A stretch of 64,000 nucleotides of DNA from Whitmania pigra (taxonomy: Eukaryota; Annelida; Clitellata; Hirudinida; Haemopidae). The number at the start of each line of letters is the position of its first letter. The stretch's first letter is position 1. The position numbers and the translations under genes were made by a program. Below the pieces are notes generated by a model that worked only from the letters and a program-made list of their open reading frames with translations, made no database searches and had not been told where the DNA came from. The stretch is taken from contig JAJTWR010000329.1 in NCBI GenBank assembly GCA_021613335.1, positions 1,022,001-1,086,000 of the forward strand, written 5' to 3'. This document shows positions 28,654 through 40,487 of this stretch, piece after piece.

Positions 28654-30617
28654 AGACAAGAGATTTTTACAATTGTTGACTTGAGATCAAGAGTTGGTGC
28701 TAATGGAAGTTTTAATTATTGGAACAATAATTCTCGCTTATACAACTGCTAACCGTGTGCGCTAAACCCGTACTTTTATACCTAGCATACATGACTATAT
28801 TAAAGATTGTATTATAAAAATTTTTGCTATTTGTTTGGTGCCTCAGAGACGTCTGAAAACTTGCTTGCCTCGGCATCAAGCGTTCTGTGTTTTGTGCTCT
28901 CGAGTTGAGGATTAGTCTGGATTTTAAAATCGTTCGAAGTAATGAGGGCACATTTTTTTATGTGAACAAAATTAAAGAATAGCTGGTAGAATATACTGGT
29001 AGAATAACGACGAACAATTAATTTTACAGATACATTTAAATAAGGAAAGTAAAGATACCTGTAATTTAGTTTTCAAAACTTACATGCAATAAATATCGCC
29101 CTTTGCACATCCCCGTTGGCCAAGACCAAGGAAGTCATTTGTGGAGGCCGTTTAGATTAGATGGAATGAATGTCATTTCCTGAAGTTTTACAGGGGTTGG
29201 CCCCCCGTTTGTAAAAAAACTGAAATGACCTCCCCGGCTATGCTTTCATTTTAATATACTTTATCAAAGAGCATATCCGCTGCTTGTCATTGTGATACGA
29301 TACTCATGTTTTTTTAACCATAAGTTTGTTATTAGGCATCGTATTTAGGCCAGTTAACGCTATGATGTCTATAAGTTCATTAGTTATAAAGAAATATTAA
29401 TTTTATTAAGTGTCAATAGAAAATTTTATAATTTAAGCAAAAACTGAAAATCCACAAAAACATTACAAAGCAGTGACTATCATGTGGCAGCATATTTCTT
29501 TTTAATTATGTCTATTTTTTTAAATTGAGTTAAAGTGTTTGCTGTTCAAATTAGATAATGCTATGGTGTGTATATGTACAAATGTACTCATATTTAATAA
29601 GTTAATTAATTATAAAGAAATATTAATTTGATTGAGTGTCAATAGAAAATTTTATAATTTAAGCAAAAACTGAAAATGCACAAAAACATTGCAAAGCAGC
29701 GACTATCATGTGGCTGACTATCAACTTTTTAATTACCTTCTGAAGTCGATTTTTTTTATTGAGTTACAGTGTTTGCTGCTCAACTTCAGTCTCTGCAAGT
29801 CAACTCTCCATGTCACTTTCAGAGCTTTTTCTTGATGTCAAAATGTTGCATGACATTGCGATATACTTTTGTTAGCAAGCAATTACCGCACGTTTCTGAT
29901 CGGACTTGAGTTTGGTGAGCGAGCAGGATGCTTTGAAACTTGGACATTCTTCTCCGGTAAGAACAACTTTTGAGATGCTTATCTTGCTGAAAAATAACTT
30001 CGAATTGGATTTTTCTACACAGGTGTAGGAGGTAATTGCACAGAATTTTAACATATTTCGGATAAATATTCAGCTTGTTTAGAAGTTCCTTTGAAGAGCA
30101 CTTTCTTTTGGAAGTTTCGCTGACAAGGATTCTCCACTGAAGATGATCCATTTTTCAGGTTTTCTTCATATGTAATTAGTCCATATTTTTATGAAACTTT
30201 CTAAAATAGTTTGACAACATCTCTGAAACGTTTAACTTTTCTTGAAATTTCAAACAATGACTTAGTCTTGTCCTCTCTCCATGTCGCTAAGACGTGTTAC
30301 TTATATTATACCCATGTATAATAACTCTAACTAACAAAATTCAAAACAATCAAAAAGTAAATTAACATTGTTCTTTATATACGGAACCTTATAACAATAG
30401 CTTGATATTATGGCCTCTGCGATAAAATGTTTTTTCCAATACAGGAAGATCCTTAATCTTTTAATTGCCAAAAGCAAATTTATATTCCATTTGAGATTGC
30501 CTGCAAAAACTGTTTGACATTTTTTTGCTTTAGATATATTGGAGAAATCATGTAAAAGCTACCTATGATGCCACGAAGCAGCGCTATCAACACCAAGAAT
30601 ATAATGTGTGTCCTTTA
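28654..30617. other. Intergenic with a duplicated block
   Basis: No gene recognised. An unassigned 110-codon minus-strand frame (29819-30151) ends QHFDIKKKL. Sequence at about 29120-29240 ('gtcatttcctgaagttttac...ggccccccg') may be a decayed MITE. The duplicated block at 29383-29780 is listed separately. Confidence 0.4.
29383..29780 (+). repeat. Direct duplication, about 170 bp units
   Basis: 29383-29550 and 29607-29780 are direct copies about 224 bp apart, both containing 'caatagaaaattttataatt' and 'actatcatgtggc'. They differ by scattered substitutions and small indels. Function unknown; most likely a local duplication. Confidence 0.75.
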
Positions 30618-30619
30618 TA

Positions 30620-31647
30620 CCGTGTTTCCCCGAAAATAACACAGCGTCTTATATTAAATTTTGCTTCAAAAGATACGCTAAGGCTTATTTTCGGGTGATG
30701 TCTGATATTTTCAGAATCAATAACCTACAAGACGTTTTTTTGTGTTACAAAAATTAGTAAGCTAGGGATAGTTAAGATAGGGAGCATGGTTTTAATCATT
30801 TATTAATAAAATTAATATTTTACAAGAATGTTAGAAAACCCCCCATTTAGTATTTTTTAAATTAGTCAAATTAACTTCAAATTAATGGACCATCATTATA
30901 AATCTCCAAACTCTGAATTCCTGTCTGAATTTCTTGCGAATCCATTTCCCTGAGAACCATTGGTCTCATGTTTAGCAAGATCTCTCCTTAAATGCTTATT
31001 TCTTGTTCATGTACCCTGCTGCATTGGCACAACTGATATGGAATTGTTACGCTGAATTCTTAATCCAACTCACAACGTCTCGCAGGTTAGGCTTCAGAGA
31101 GTTTCTGATCCAAACTTGCACTTCTTAGCTCTTCCCTCCACCGATTAACTGAGGTTATCAAACTCTGTTCGCCATTTGCGGTTCATTCGGATATCCAACT
31201 TATTTTCATTAAAGAAAGTTATAAGATTCCTGACCAGTGAGTTTTCCTTGACCCCTTTTTTATATTCGACAGAATAGCATTTTCTTTTTGCACTAATTTT
31301 GTCGAAATAACTGTTAATAGTAAATTTGTACACATGCGATGCACTGAATTAAGATTCATAAACACAACTCTAACAAATGTGTTTTAATTTATTGCCTGTT
31401 TGCAGTAGCTGCTTATATTTCACATACAAATACTTACAGTAATTACAATTTTCATTATCGGTACTTTATTATATTAATATTTAACTTAGCTTATAATTCA
31501 ATATCATATTTTATTATTTTGCAACAGACCAATGGTACTACCATAAATTCCGGCTGACGATCTTAACTAGGGCTTATTTTCGGGGTAGGTCTTATATTAC
31601 AAGCATCCTGGAAAAACATGCTAGGGCTTATTTTCGGGGAAACACGG
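30620..31647 (-). mobile_element. 1.03 kb TIR transposon, CCGTGTTTCCCCGAAAATAA type
   Basis: The left end is CCGTGTTTCCCCGAAAATAA (30620-30639) and the right end is its perfect inverted copy (31628-31647); TA flanks both sides (30618-30619 and 31648-31649). The subterminal sequence also repeats the terminus ('ctagggcttattttcgggg' occurs twice at the right). On the minus strand, 31145-31333 encodes KRKCYSVEYKKGVKENS and then LDIRMNRKWRTEFDNL, the helix-turn-helix start of a pogo/Tigger-like transposase; no catalytic domain follows. This is an internally deleted, non-autonomous copy with intact ends. A decayed relative lies at 61352. Confidence 0.85.
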
Positions 31648-31649
31648 TA

Positions 31650-32127
31650 GAGTGTTACGTGAATTGTGGAAGGTAAATTTTCCAAATGGTCTAATGTTTT
31701 TGTGAATTAAAAACATATTTAGAAGAAAAGTGAAAACCATTGTTAACTTAATGTAACTCGAAACAGCATTTGTCACATGTTTACAGCGGAAACATATGGC
31801 ATGTAGCATATGGTCTGCAATGTGCGGGTTGTTGCTAGTGTATGAAATAAGGTAGACCCTCTAGCAGTATAGTACTAATCACTATTAACAATTAATTATT
31901 GCTACGATTGAAAACGATTTAAATAATTAATAATAAAGTTAAGTGGTTTAATTAACTTTACATTACATGCAAGTAAAGATTTTTTCTTTTTATCAGAATA
32001 TAATTCTACTACAATAGAAACAATTCAAAATTGATATATTAACAAATTACAAGTAATATTTTTTACAGGAAACAGAGAAACAATTAATTGCTTGAGGTGA
32101 ACATTTATATTAGAACCTTTTAAAACA
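31650..32127. other. Upstream region of the SLC17 gene
   Basis: AT-rich; no element or gene recognised. It should contain the SLC17-like promoter, but I see no clear core motif. Confidence 0.4.
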
Positions 32128-35100
32128 ATGACAGTGGAAAATTCACCCACTGAGAAGACTGCCATAAAGAATTCGTTTGAAAGATTGTCAAATGACGAAA
32201 AACTTCCATCAAAATGTACTTTCCCCAAGCGATATATTTTAGCTTTGTTAGGGTTCCTTGGATTTTGTAAGTTAACGAGGCTTGCTTCTTACTTATTGTC
32301 TATTTGACAATGATGTTACATCTCAGGCAATGTTTACTGCATGAGGACTAATTTCAGTGTTGCCATTGTTGCCATGGTAAACAACAGGACAGAAATGATA
32401 AATGGAACAAAAGTTACGGTTAGGTTGAGTCTCCCCATTTAATTTCAGTATTAGTCTTGAATAATTTAGTTGAGGGCATGGCTTGACAGAATTACGTCTG
32501 ATTAGAATGTAATATCGCATTAATTCATGTAAAAACTTAAAAGGAGAGATTACTTACAAGAAGTGTTTCCCTGTTATGTTTAATATCTATCAAGTTTGTT
32601 TTTCTGCTTGTGAGGTCGTCTAATGCATGAAGTGCTGCAATTGGTCAGTTTAATTGTGCATCTCATTTGATTATTCTGCAGGTAGTCGACTTTGATTGGT
32701 CACCTCAGTTGCAGGGACTACTTCTTGCTTCATTTTTTTGGGGATATGTTTTGACCCAGTTGCCAGGAGGTGTGTAGGCAAAGATTTGAAATGTAAACTA
32801 TTATTTGTTATCATTAAATATGTTTTCCAAATTGGGATGTAGTTAGATATTTGTCACAAAATACTGTTACCAATTAGTTCGATTACAAAATAAAGTTATG
32901 TAAGCCATTTTAATTACAAGATGGAGATTAAACATGTCAATTCCTTTTCAAGAATTTGGTTACATTAAAGGATTTCTTGCATCGAAATTTGGAGGGAGAA
33001 TACTTTACGGATGCGGAGTTTTATTCACCGGCATCTTGACGCTCCTCACCCCTCCTGCCTCACGTCTTGGAATCGGCATGTTGATTGCAGTTAGATTTTT
33101 TGAGGGTTTGTTCGAGGTGAGTTTTTAACAATTCGTGGATTATTAGGGTTTTTTGATGACTTGAGAGCAATTTCTTGGCAGGGAGTGACTTATCCAGCAA
33201 TGCACACACTCTGGAGCAAGTGGGCTCCTCCTCTTGAATGTAGCAAATTAACAAGCATTTCTATATGTGGTGAGACTAAATGTTTCATATAAAATTAGGT
33301 TTTATGGAAGCATTCCTAGGGTTTGAGGACAGCAACAGGAATTGTATCAATAGCTTATTGTTAAGAATTGTCATCAAACGTCATATTGGTTTCATTAATC
33401 ACTTGGATTGTAGTGAATAAATTATCCTACGAGGTTTAATTTTACTTCGAGGTTCTTACTTCGGAATGATGCTCTCGCTGCCTCTCTCCGGTTTCCTTGC
33501 TCATTACTTAGGATGGCCATCCATTTTCTACTTCTTTGGTAGTTGCTTTATTTATAATAAGTATATAATATTATATTAAATATATTTATAATAATAACAA
33601 TAATAATAAAAGATTGATTTATGTTGTCTTTCAGAATATTATTCATATTAATCAATTGATTATTGGTTTTTTATGCTTGACTTAGGATCAATGGCTTTGA
33701 TTTGGTTTGGGTTTTGGATATTCTTTACCTCTGAATGTCCTGAAGATCATAAAACGATTTCTAGTGAAGAACTTTCCTATTTGAACTGCACAATTGGATT
33801 GTCCTACATGCAATACCAGGTTTCATTGATTTTTATTCCTGATGGCAACTTTTGTTAATGACACCGTCTTCATAGATTTTGCTTTTACAAATTCATTAGA
33901 AATCAATCCCGTGGAAAAGCCTTTTTACATCGCTGCCTCTTTATGCGATTGCGATGAGTCATTTTTCAGAGAATTGGGGCTTTTACACGATGATGACAGA
34001 ACTTCCAACCTTCCTCCACGACATCACTAACAATAATGATTTATCGGAGGTTATTTTTTTAAATGAACTTTATTTTCAAATCAACGGTCATTGATCAATA
34101 ACCCTACTCTAAACTTGAATGATTACCTTAATAACAACAAGTTTACCCAACATTAGCCTTCCGCATCTACTTTCCTTGACATAATCATAAAGCTTAATTC
34201 TTTGAAAGGCCCTTGCTTATTTATTTATATATTAGATTCTAATTTCATGGGATTTTTTAAGAAAATTGAATAAAGTAAACATCTGATTGATTGACAGATT
34301 GGAATGTTGTCTGCAATTCCCTACTTCTTTATGAGTGTCACCCTAGTGAGTGGAGGACAAATTGCAGACTTTTTGAGATCCCATAACATTCTTTCCACTG
34401 TTGCAGTGAGAAAGATTTTTACCTGTACTGGTGAGTTTTTGTGGCAATGTATATTTGCAACTTTATAAAAGTGTACAAAGTTGCATATTATTTAATTACT
34501 TAATAAGTGGATTAATGGTGATAATATATTGATGAATGAGTTTGACAAATTAACTTTTTTTTGAAGCATTTCTGTGCCAGGTCATATTAATGATTGTCAT
34601 TGCATATGTCATGACACCGGTTGTAGCCATGGTATGTCTGACCATTTCTGTTGGCATGGGTGGTTTTGCTTGGTCAGGCTTCAATGCCAACATGCTGGAT
34701 ATAGCCCCACAAGTACTTTTTATTCTTTTCAGTGGGAGAATTCTAATGTAATTCTAACATTGCTTTGAAACTGGTCAGCATTATTTAGTTATTCTTTTAG
34801 TATTAAAATGATTCCATTCATCTGCAGTAACTTTATTAATTTATAAATAACATCCATTGTAGTATGCAGGTCTGGTGATGGGTATCTCAAACACATTGGC
34901 CAGTATACCTGGCATTGTGGCCCCAATAGTAGCTGGCCAAATAGTTCAGAATAAAGTAGGTAACATCTAATTTAGGATTATTTTTAAATGATGTAATGTG
35001 CCCACTCTAATTTTAGTCACCAGACGAATGGAGAATCGTGTTCTATGTGGTGGCTGCCATATATTGTGTGGGTGCCATATTTTATGGAATTTTTGCATCT

Positions 35101-35205
35101 GGAAAACTACAGCACTGGGCACAAATAAAAGAAGCTGGAGCCTCTGAAAGTGAATCAACTGCCTCAGAAGTGGGTCAGGAGCAGAGGGCTGACAAGAAGA
35201 AATAA
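32128..35205 (+). CDS. SLC17 family anion transporter (sialin-like)
   Basis: A twelve-segment major facilitator protein of the SLC17 group, which carries organic anions (sialic acid, glutamate, phosphate) across lysosomal, vesicular or plasma membranes. It starts [16 protein letters not shown] and has about twelve exons. Recognisable blocks in order: [12 protein letters not shown] with N-glycosylation sites (32327-32420), [20 protein letters not shown] (32687-32773), [11 protein letters not shown] and VRFFEGLFE (32970-33116), [17 protein letters not shown] (33183-33270), [30 protein letters not shown] (33690-33820), [20 protein letters not shown] and [16 protein letters not shown] (33890-34048), [39 protein letters not shown], and [20 protein letters not shown] with a Ser/Glu/Lys tail ending at 35205. 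The conserved E-G-x-T-Y-P motif region is intact. The exact substrate cannot be read from sequence. Confidence 0.93.
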
Positions 35206-35697
35206 AGAATTGCTTGCTTTTCCTCCTTGTACATTCCTCTGCACACTCTGCAGTATTATTTAAAGTCAGGTTAATGGCATTTGAGGGATGATACTAGTCA
35301 TATTTAAATATTTAACTATCTCATATTTTGCAATTTTTGTATTTTTGTGATTTCTTAGTTACGAACTGTCAAGGTTCAACTCGCTCACACGTGCATAAAT
35401 TATGAAAATTGAAACAGTTTTATTGAATATTTTCATGCAAACTATTTTTGATAATTGAAATATGGGTTGATTTGCTAGTCACTTGGAAAAAACATTCTTG
35501 ATGCAGGATTGCTGGTACTTGATGGATTTTTCATCTATTAAACAATTATTAGAACATATTAAAATTGCTTTGACTAATGTGTAATTCAATACAAACTTTC
35601 CAAAGCAAGGTACATTTCAAGGTAATACATCTGAGCAAATAGTGGCCTTTTAAGCAAGGTTAAACTCTGCAAAAAAAAAACATAAAAATCATTTTTA
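35206..35697. other. 3' intergenic between SLC17-like gene and CNOT10
   Basis: The two genes converge here. The stretch should hold both 3' untranslated regions. No other feature seen. Confidence 0.4.
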
Positions 35698-38600
35698 TTA
35701 GTTAAACAGCTTGCTAATGGAGTGCAGGTAGGCCAAATGGGTGAAGTTCCTGCCAGTCGTTATGACGACACACATAATGTATCGTGGTGTGTTTGCAACC
35801 CAGCCTGCTCTGGCAGATAATGCCCTAGGGCAGGGGCACTGTATAAATGTTGGATCAATTAAGAAGTCCTGCCCAGATACACGAGGCACTTAAAAATTTG
35901 GACAAAAACAAATGCAAAATACTGGGTTTTCAATATCAACCTGATCGAGCAATGATTTCGCCTTTGGATAGTCACCCTTGAGTGTCCATAGAACGGCACA
36001 GTTATATAACTTGATTGCCTTCGCTTGGTCGATGTTGTAAGGATACCAGTCTTGAGAAGACAGATCTTTAAAAAAATAGAATAAATCACATAAGGATCTA
36101 AGTCATGTCACAATTATCATTACTAATTTGCGATTCAGATGATTTGCTCTCCCCATCGTTATCGGTTTCACCTGAGAAAAAATTTATTAAATGTGCTAAA
36201 GAAACTTCTTTGTCCAATGATCAATGATCAACATACTCTGGGATCCATCGGACTTCTCTCCGCCAAACATCTTCGCATCGACACCTTCCTCCGGAGACAA
36301 CAAACCGAGTCCTTCGGTAATCTTGTCGATGGCGGCCAATGCTTCGGCTTTATACATCTGACCGAGATATCTTGAAATCGCAAAAACCAATATTAGTCCG
36401 AGAGGTCCACAAAAGCCATAGGTGGAAGCATTTCCACATCTTACCTCTGCACCCCTGAAAGATCATGAAGTTGTAGAAGCGAATCAACAGCATTCAGAGC
36501 AACTATAAAATTCTTCAGACAAAGTGCCACGTAAGACTTCATCAATAGAATGGAACGCCTGCAAGGTAACAATTAGATGAAAATACTGTGAATAACGAAT
36601 AATAAAATAATGACAGTTCAAATATAATATATTGTAATTGCTGTTAAAATAATCAATATGAGAATCGTGAAGAATGATGATTTCACCAAAAAACACCTTA
36701 GGTTATTAACTTCGTTTTCTTTGATCGGATTCGACGGAGTTACGAAGACGAAGGAAGTCGAACGTGTCGGACTAAAAAGAATAAAAGATTAAGATTTGTT
36801 ATCCTTAAATATGTCGAGGTGCCCAACGGATGCAACCTGGTATCTTGACCTTCATCCATACTCTCAACTTGCATTGACTCACTCACATTGTTGAGACAAT
36901 TTAGAGCATTATCGAGGCAGAGCGAAGCAAATTCCAACGTGGGAACTGGGATGGCACCAGAATCGCTTGTACTTTTAAAAGCAACATGGAAAGTATAATA
37001 ATGGCATTAAAAATACCGTATGAAAAGTTACTATGACTCACTTAATTCTCTGACATTGAACGCCAGAACCCAACACCACCTTTCGGTGGACAGAAGTGCC
37101 GACAAACTGAGGTCCTCGTTTTTTCTCATTGCGATCCTCGTCACTCTTCTGCTTATAAAATTATGATTCAATACAATGAAGTCATCTTGTAAAGGGTTCA
37201 AGCAAACAAAACTGCTGACCTGTTTGTAAACTTGAGTGCAGCATTCAGCCAACCTTAGCCACAATCTGGGGTTGAATGGGTAAGCCTGTACTACATTAAG
37301 CAGGCAATCAAATGCTGGTAGGGGCTGGTTGCAATGGAGGAGGGTTACACCCATATTGTACAACAGCTCAAAGTGTTTCTTGCTGCTTAGAACCTCAAGA
37401 GAATGTCCAGTTAGAGAACCTTTCACAGATTCTGCAAGTGTGAAAATTCAAATGTAGCAGCATTTTGCAGAAACAGTAGATTTAGTCCCCAAATAAATTG
37501 CAAGAAAAATATGAACAGTTCCCAAACTTCATCCTCATTTCAAATAAACCTATGCGACAACCTCCCATGTTACCTGTAGGTTTCCAGATGCAGGTGCCTT
37601 CTTCAAGAGCTTTGACAAAGTGCAAGTGAGCAAGGTTGAATTTGTGCAGGTTGAAATAGTTGATGGCAATGTTGTTGTAGCAAATAGCATTCAAATGCTT
37701 CGTCTTTTTCCAAGAACTTAGACAAGAGTTGAGTAAATTGATTGATTTCTTATGATTTTGTTTCAACAGCTCGAAACTGGCCTTCAACATTTGAATGGAG
37801 GCTGTCTGAAGCATCAATGTCAACAATGATAATGATCATGCTAATAGAATAATATGCTATTTCAGAACTAAGGATTAAGGACAACCCCACATTTTGGTTT
37901 AAGAGTTTGACTTCCTTTTTAGCTTGTTCAATGTTGTTAGTCATTATGTAGCATCTGAGTCTTTGCTGTAATTTAACAAAGTTTTAAAAATTGTTGCTTA
38001 AATAACCAAAAAAAATACACTTTAAAAAATTTATAGAAAGACATTACTTGTGCCAGAATTGGGCCGTATTTTTCAGGCATTGATTCGGGACTACTGGTAA
38101 TACCAGAACATAACTTTGACTGTAGTTCATCAAATGTGTCAGCCAAGCTCAGAGCTTTATATGGCTGAACAACAAACAATAAAAAATTTTACAAACAGAA
38201 CCGTATCATTTCCACAATATTAAAACTAATCTGCAAATATGGTAAATTTTAAATAGGACTGAATTGCTCATAATTATTTGAGAGGAAACAATTACATTGA
38301 ATTAGAAATTGGACATTAAAAATGACAAAGAAACATGACCAGAGATAAACTCACAGAAACTGCCAAAGAATGACCATATGCATCAATAGAGATACATTGA
38401 AAACTTTATAGTTTTTTATGTATATTGATTGAAACAATGCATTTACATTGCTTACGTGGTAAGGATCAGTCTTAAGGAAGTGGGCAATTCTGATGCCCAA
38501 CTGACCTTGGAAACCCAAAATAATCACAATTTGAACATTACCAGAAACATACAGATTTTGAGGAGAGAAGAATGGCAGACTTTTAAACCAAGGAGTGCAA

Positions 38601-39717
38601 AAACCATTGTGCAAGAATTTATTTGTTTATTTGATTAAAATCTGTTGCATAACTAGGATGATTTGGACTTCATTGTGCAAGAAGAGAAATAGCACAAATT
38701 TAAAATAAAAACTTCACCTGATAAGTTGATATATAGAGTTCCATCAACAAAGAAAACACTTTTCCAAACAAGTTCTCATCTAAAAATTAAAAATATTTAA
38801 AAAAAAATTTTAATAAAAAAAAAATGTTGTGCTAATCATCTAATAACCGAGATTATCCTTAGAAATCCAGAGCTTTTCAAGTATGGCTACAGCAGAAGAA
38901 TGTTGTTTTGTATAATAATGTACAACTGCACAATTGAACTGAATGTAATAGTATTCATCGTCTTCCATAGCATTTGAGTCTTCTGAAATCACCTAAGGCA
39001 CAATAAATTTTATAAGAAGCACATCCAATGATTTAAGTTATGAACAGGTTTTGGCATACATTATTTACAAAATAAAATACACTGGGGTTTTTTTTAAATT
39101 TTTATCAGTTAAAATATATTGCTTAACAATAGAAGCCCCAGTAAAAGCTTTCTTGCCAGAATCAACAAATAAATGAAATGCCAAGCTTAAAAATACAATT
39201 ATGTTCTTATATTCGAAAATTAGTAATACTCATGAAAACCCACTTTGGGACATAATTCTTGGAGTGTCGCTTTGAACTGATCAGTTTTTGTCAGACCAGA
39301 GTGGTAATATTCGGCAACGGCATAATTGGATAATAGTTTAATATCAAAACTTCTCGTAGATTTCAGTTTATTTAAAGCCACCAAACACAATTCGTAATTG
39401 CATTTGCCAAATTCGTTTGAGGCCTGAGATGCATAACTCAATTCTTGCTCATTTAAGGATGCGACAGTTACTGCTCCAGGAGCAGTTCCCAGTTTTTCGT
39501 CTGCTTGCTGTAACGTAAGAATTTACATCAAACTATATAAAGGCATCTCCACGAATATAAATTGATTTGAGTAAAATACTATACACAAGCAACGAGAGAA
39601 ACTGTACGTACAAGAACCACATAATAGATTTAAGTTAAGAAATTGTTATGCATTAATAAAATTAAACATTAATCAAATAAATAAATAAACTATAAAATCG
39701 CCGAAACCAACCGCCAT
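35698..39717 (-). CDS. CNOT10: CCR4-NOT complex subunit 10
   Basis: A TPR-repeat protein of the CCR4-NOT deadenylase complex; in animals it works with CNOT11 as a module attached to the CNOT1 N-terminus. Recognised blocks in order: LNEQELSYASQAS and LLSNYAVAEYYHSG (39230-39510); INLLNSCLSSWKKTKHLNA with YNNIAINYFNLHKFNLAHLH (37590-37800); KKHFELLYNMGVTLLHCNQP and NPRLWLRLAECC (37220-37425); MEFASLCLDNALNCLN (36890-36937); LGQMYKAEALAAIDKIT (36290-36375); NIDQAKAIKLYNCAVLWTLK (35940-36060); and a last exon with YIMCVVITTGRNFTHLAYLH ending at 35698. The start is inferred: ATGGCG at 39717 followed by GTTGGT would give a two-codon first exon whose phase fits the exon starting at about 39509. Internal exons are clearer than the first. 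Confidence 0.9.
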
Positions 39718-40487
39718 GGAACAATATTTTAGAAATGAAAACAAATTTTTTAATATAAACATAGAAATCTGACACTATTAAAGATTATTTTTAAAAATAC
39801 CAATATTTGCATTACATATTGACCATATGATATATTTCTAAAGTAACGTTTTAATGTAAATCAAAATTCGCATTTGCAAAGTGAAAATCTTATAAAAATA
39901 TTATAAAAAATTGCAAATTGGTATTTAATATTATAGTAAGTCACTTTGGTAAGTTCTTAATTACAATTTTGAAAAATAAACAGTTTTAAAACAGCAATGA
40001 AAATCCTGCAGGGTGATATTATACTTGTAATAAATTCTGAATTTTTGATATTTGAAATTTATCCAATTTGTGATTTGATTGCACCGTATGATTACATTAC
40101 TATTCACACTTTTACTCATTGTGGTGTATATTTTCCAAGCTGATAATCTGCTTGTGTTGGTGTTATGTTGTGTTTTATTGAATGATGTATTGGTGTGGCG
40201 TATTGATAAGGTTAAATATGAGATGTTGACAAATATACTTAAATAAGAAATTGAGGCCTATAAAGTGTTAGCTTGGTGATGGGGTTATTCATTAGGGAGT
40301 GTTATGTGCGCGGACTGATAATATATACCCTATTTTTTAAGAATTTTGGTTATTGAGATATTTTTGTAGTTTTTTCAAAATGGTGGATTGGTATTATTAT
40401 AATATTTCTTCATTAAAAAATTAAAGCCGGCTACAGAAGCTAAATAATTTAGAGTTATTTTTCTTCACCAGAAATTAATTTGAGTTA
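39718..40487. promoter_or_regulatory. Head-to-head intergenic region, CNOT10/CLIP-like
   Basis: About 770 bp of AT-rich DNA between two divergent start codons. It must carry both promoters. No TATA box or known factor site stands out. Confidence 0.45.

Noticed and set aside
28712..28951. 79-codon minus-strand frame after the PTB-like gene
   Set aside because: No resemblance; lies in the likely 3' untranslated region of the plus-strand gene.
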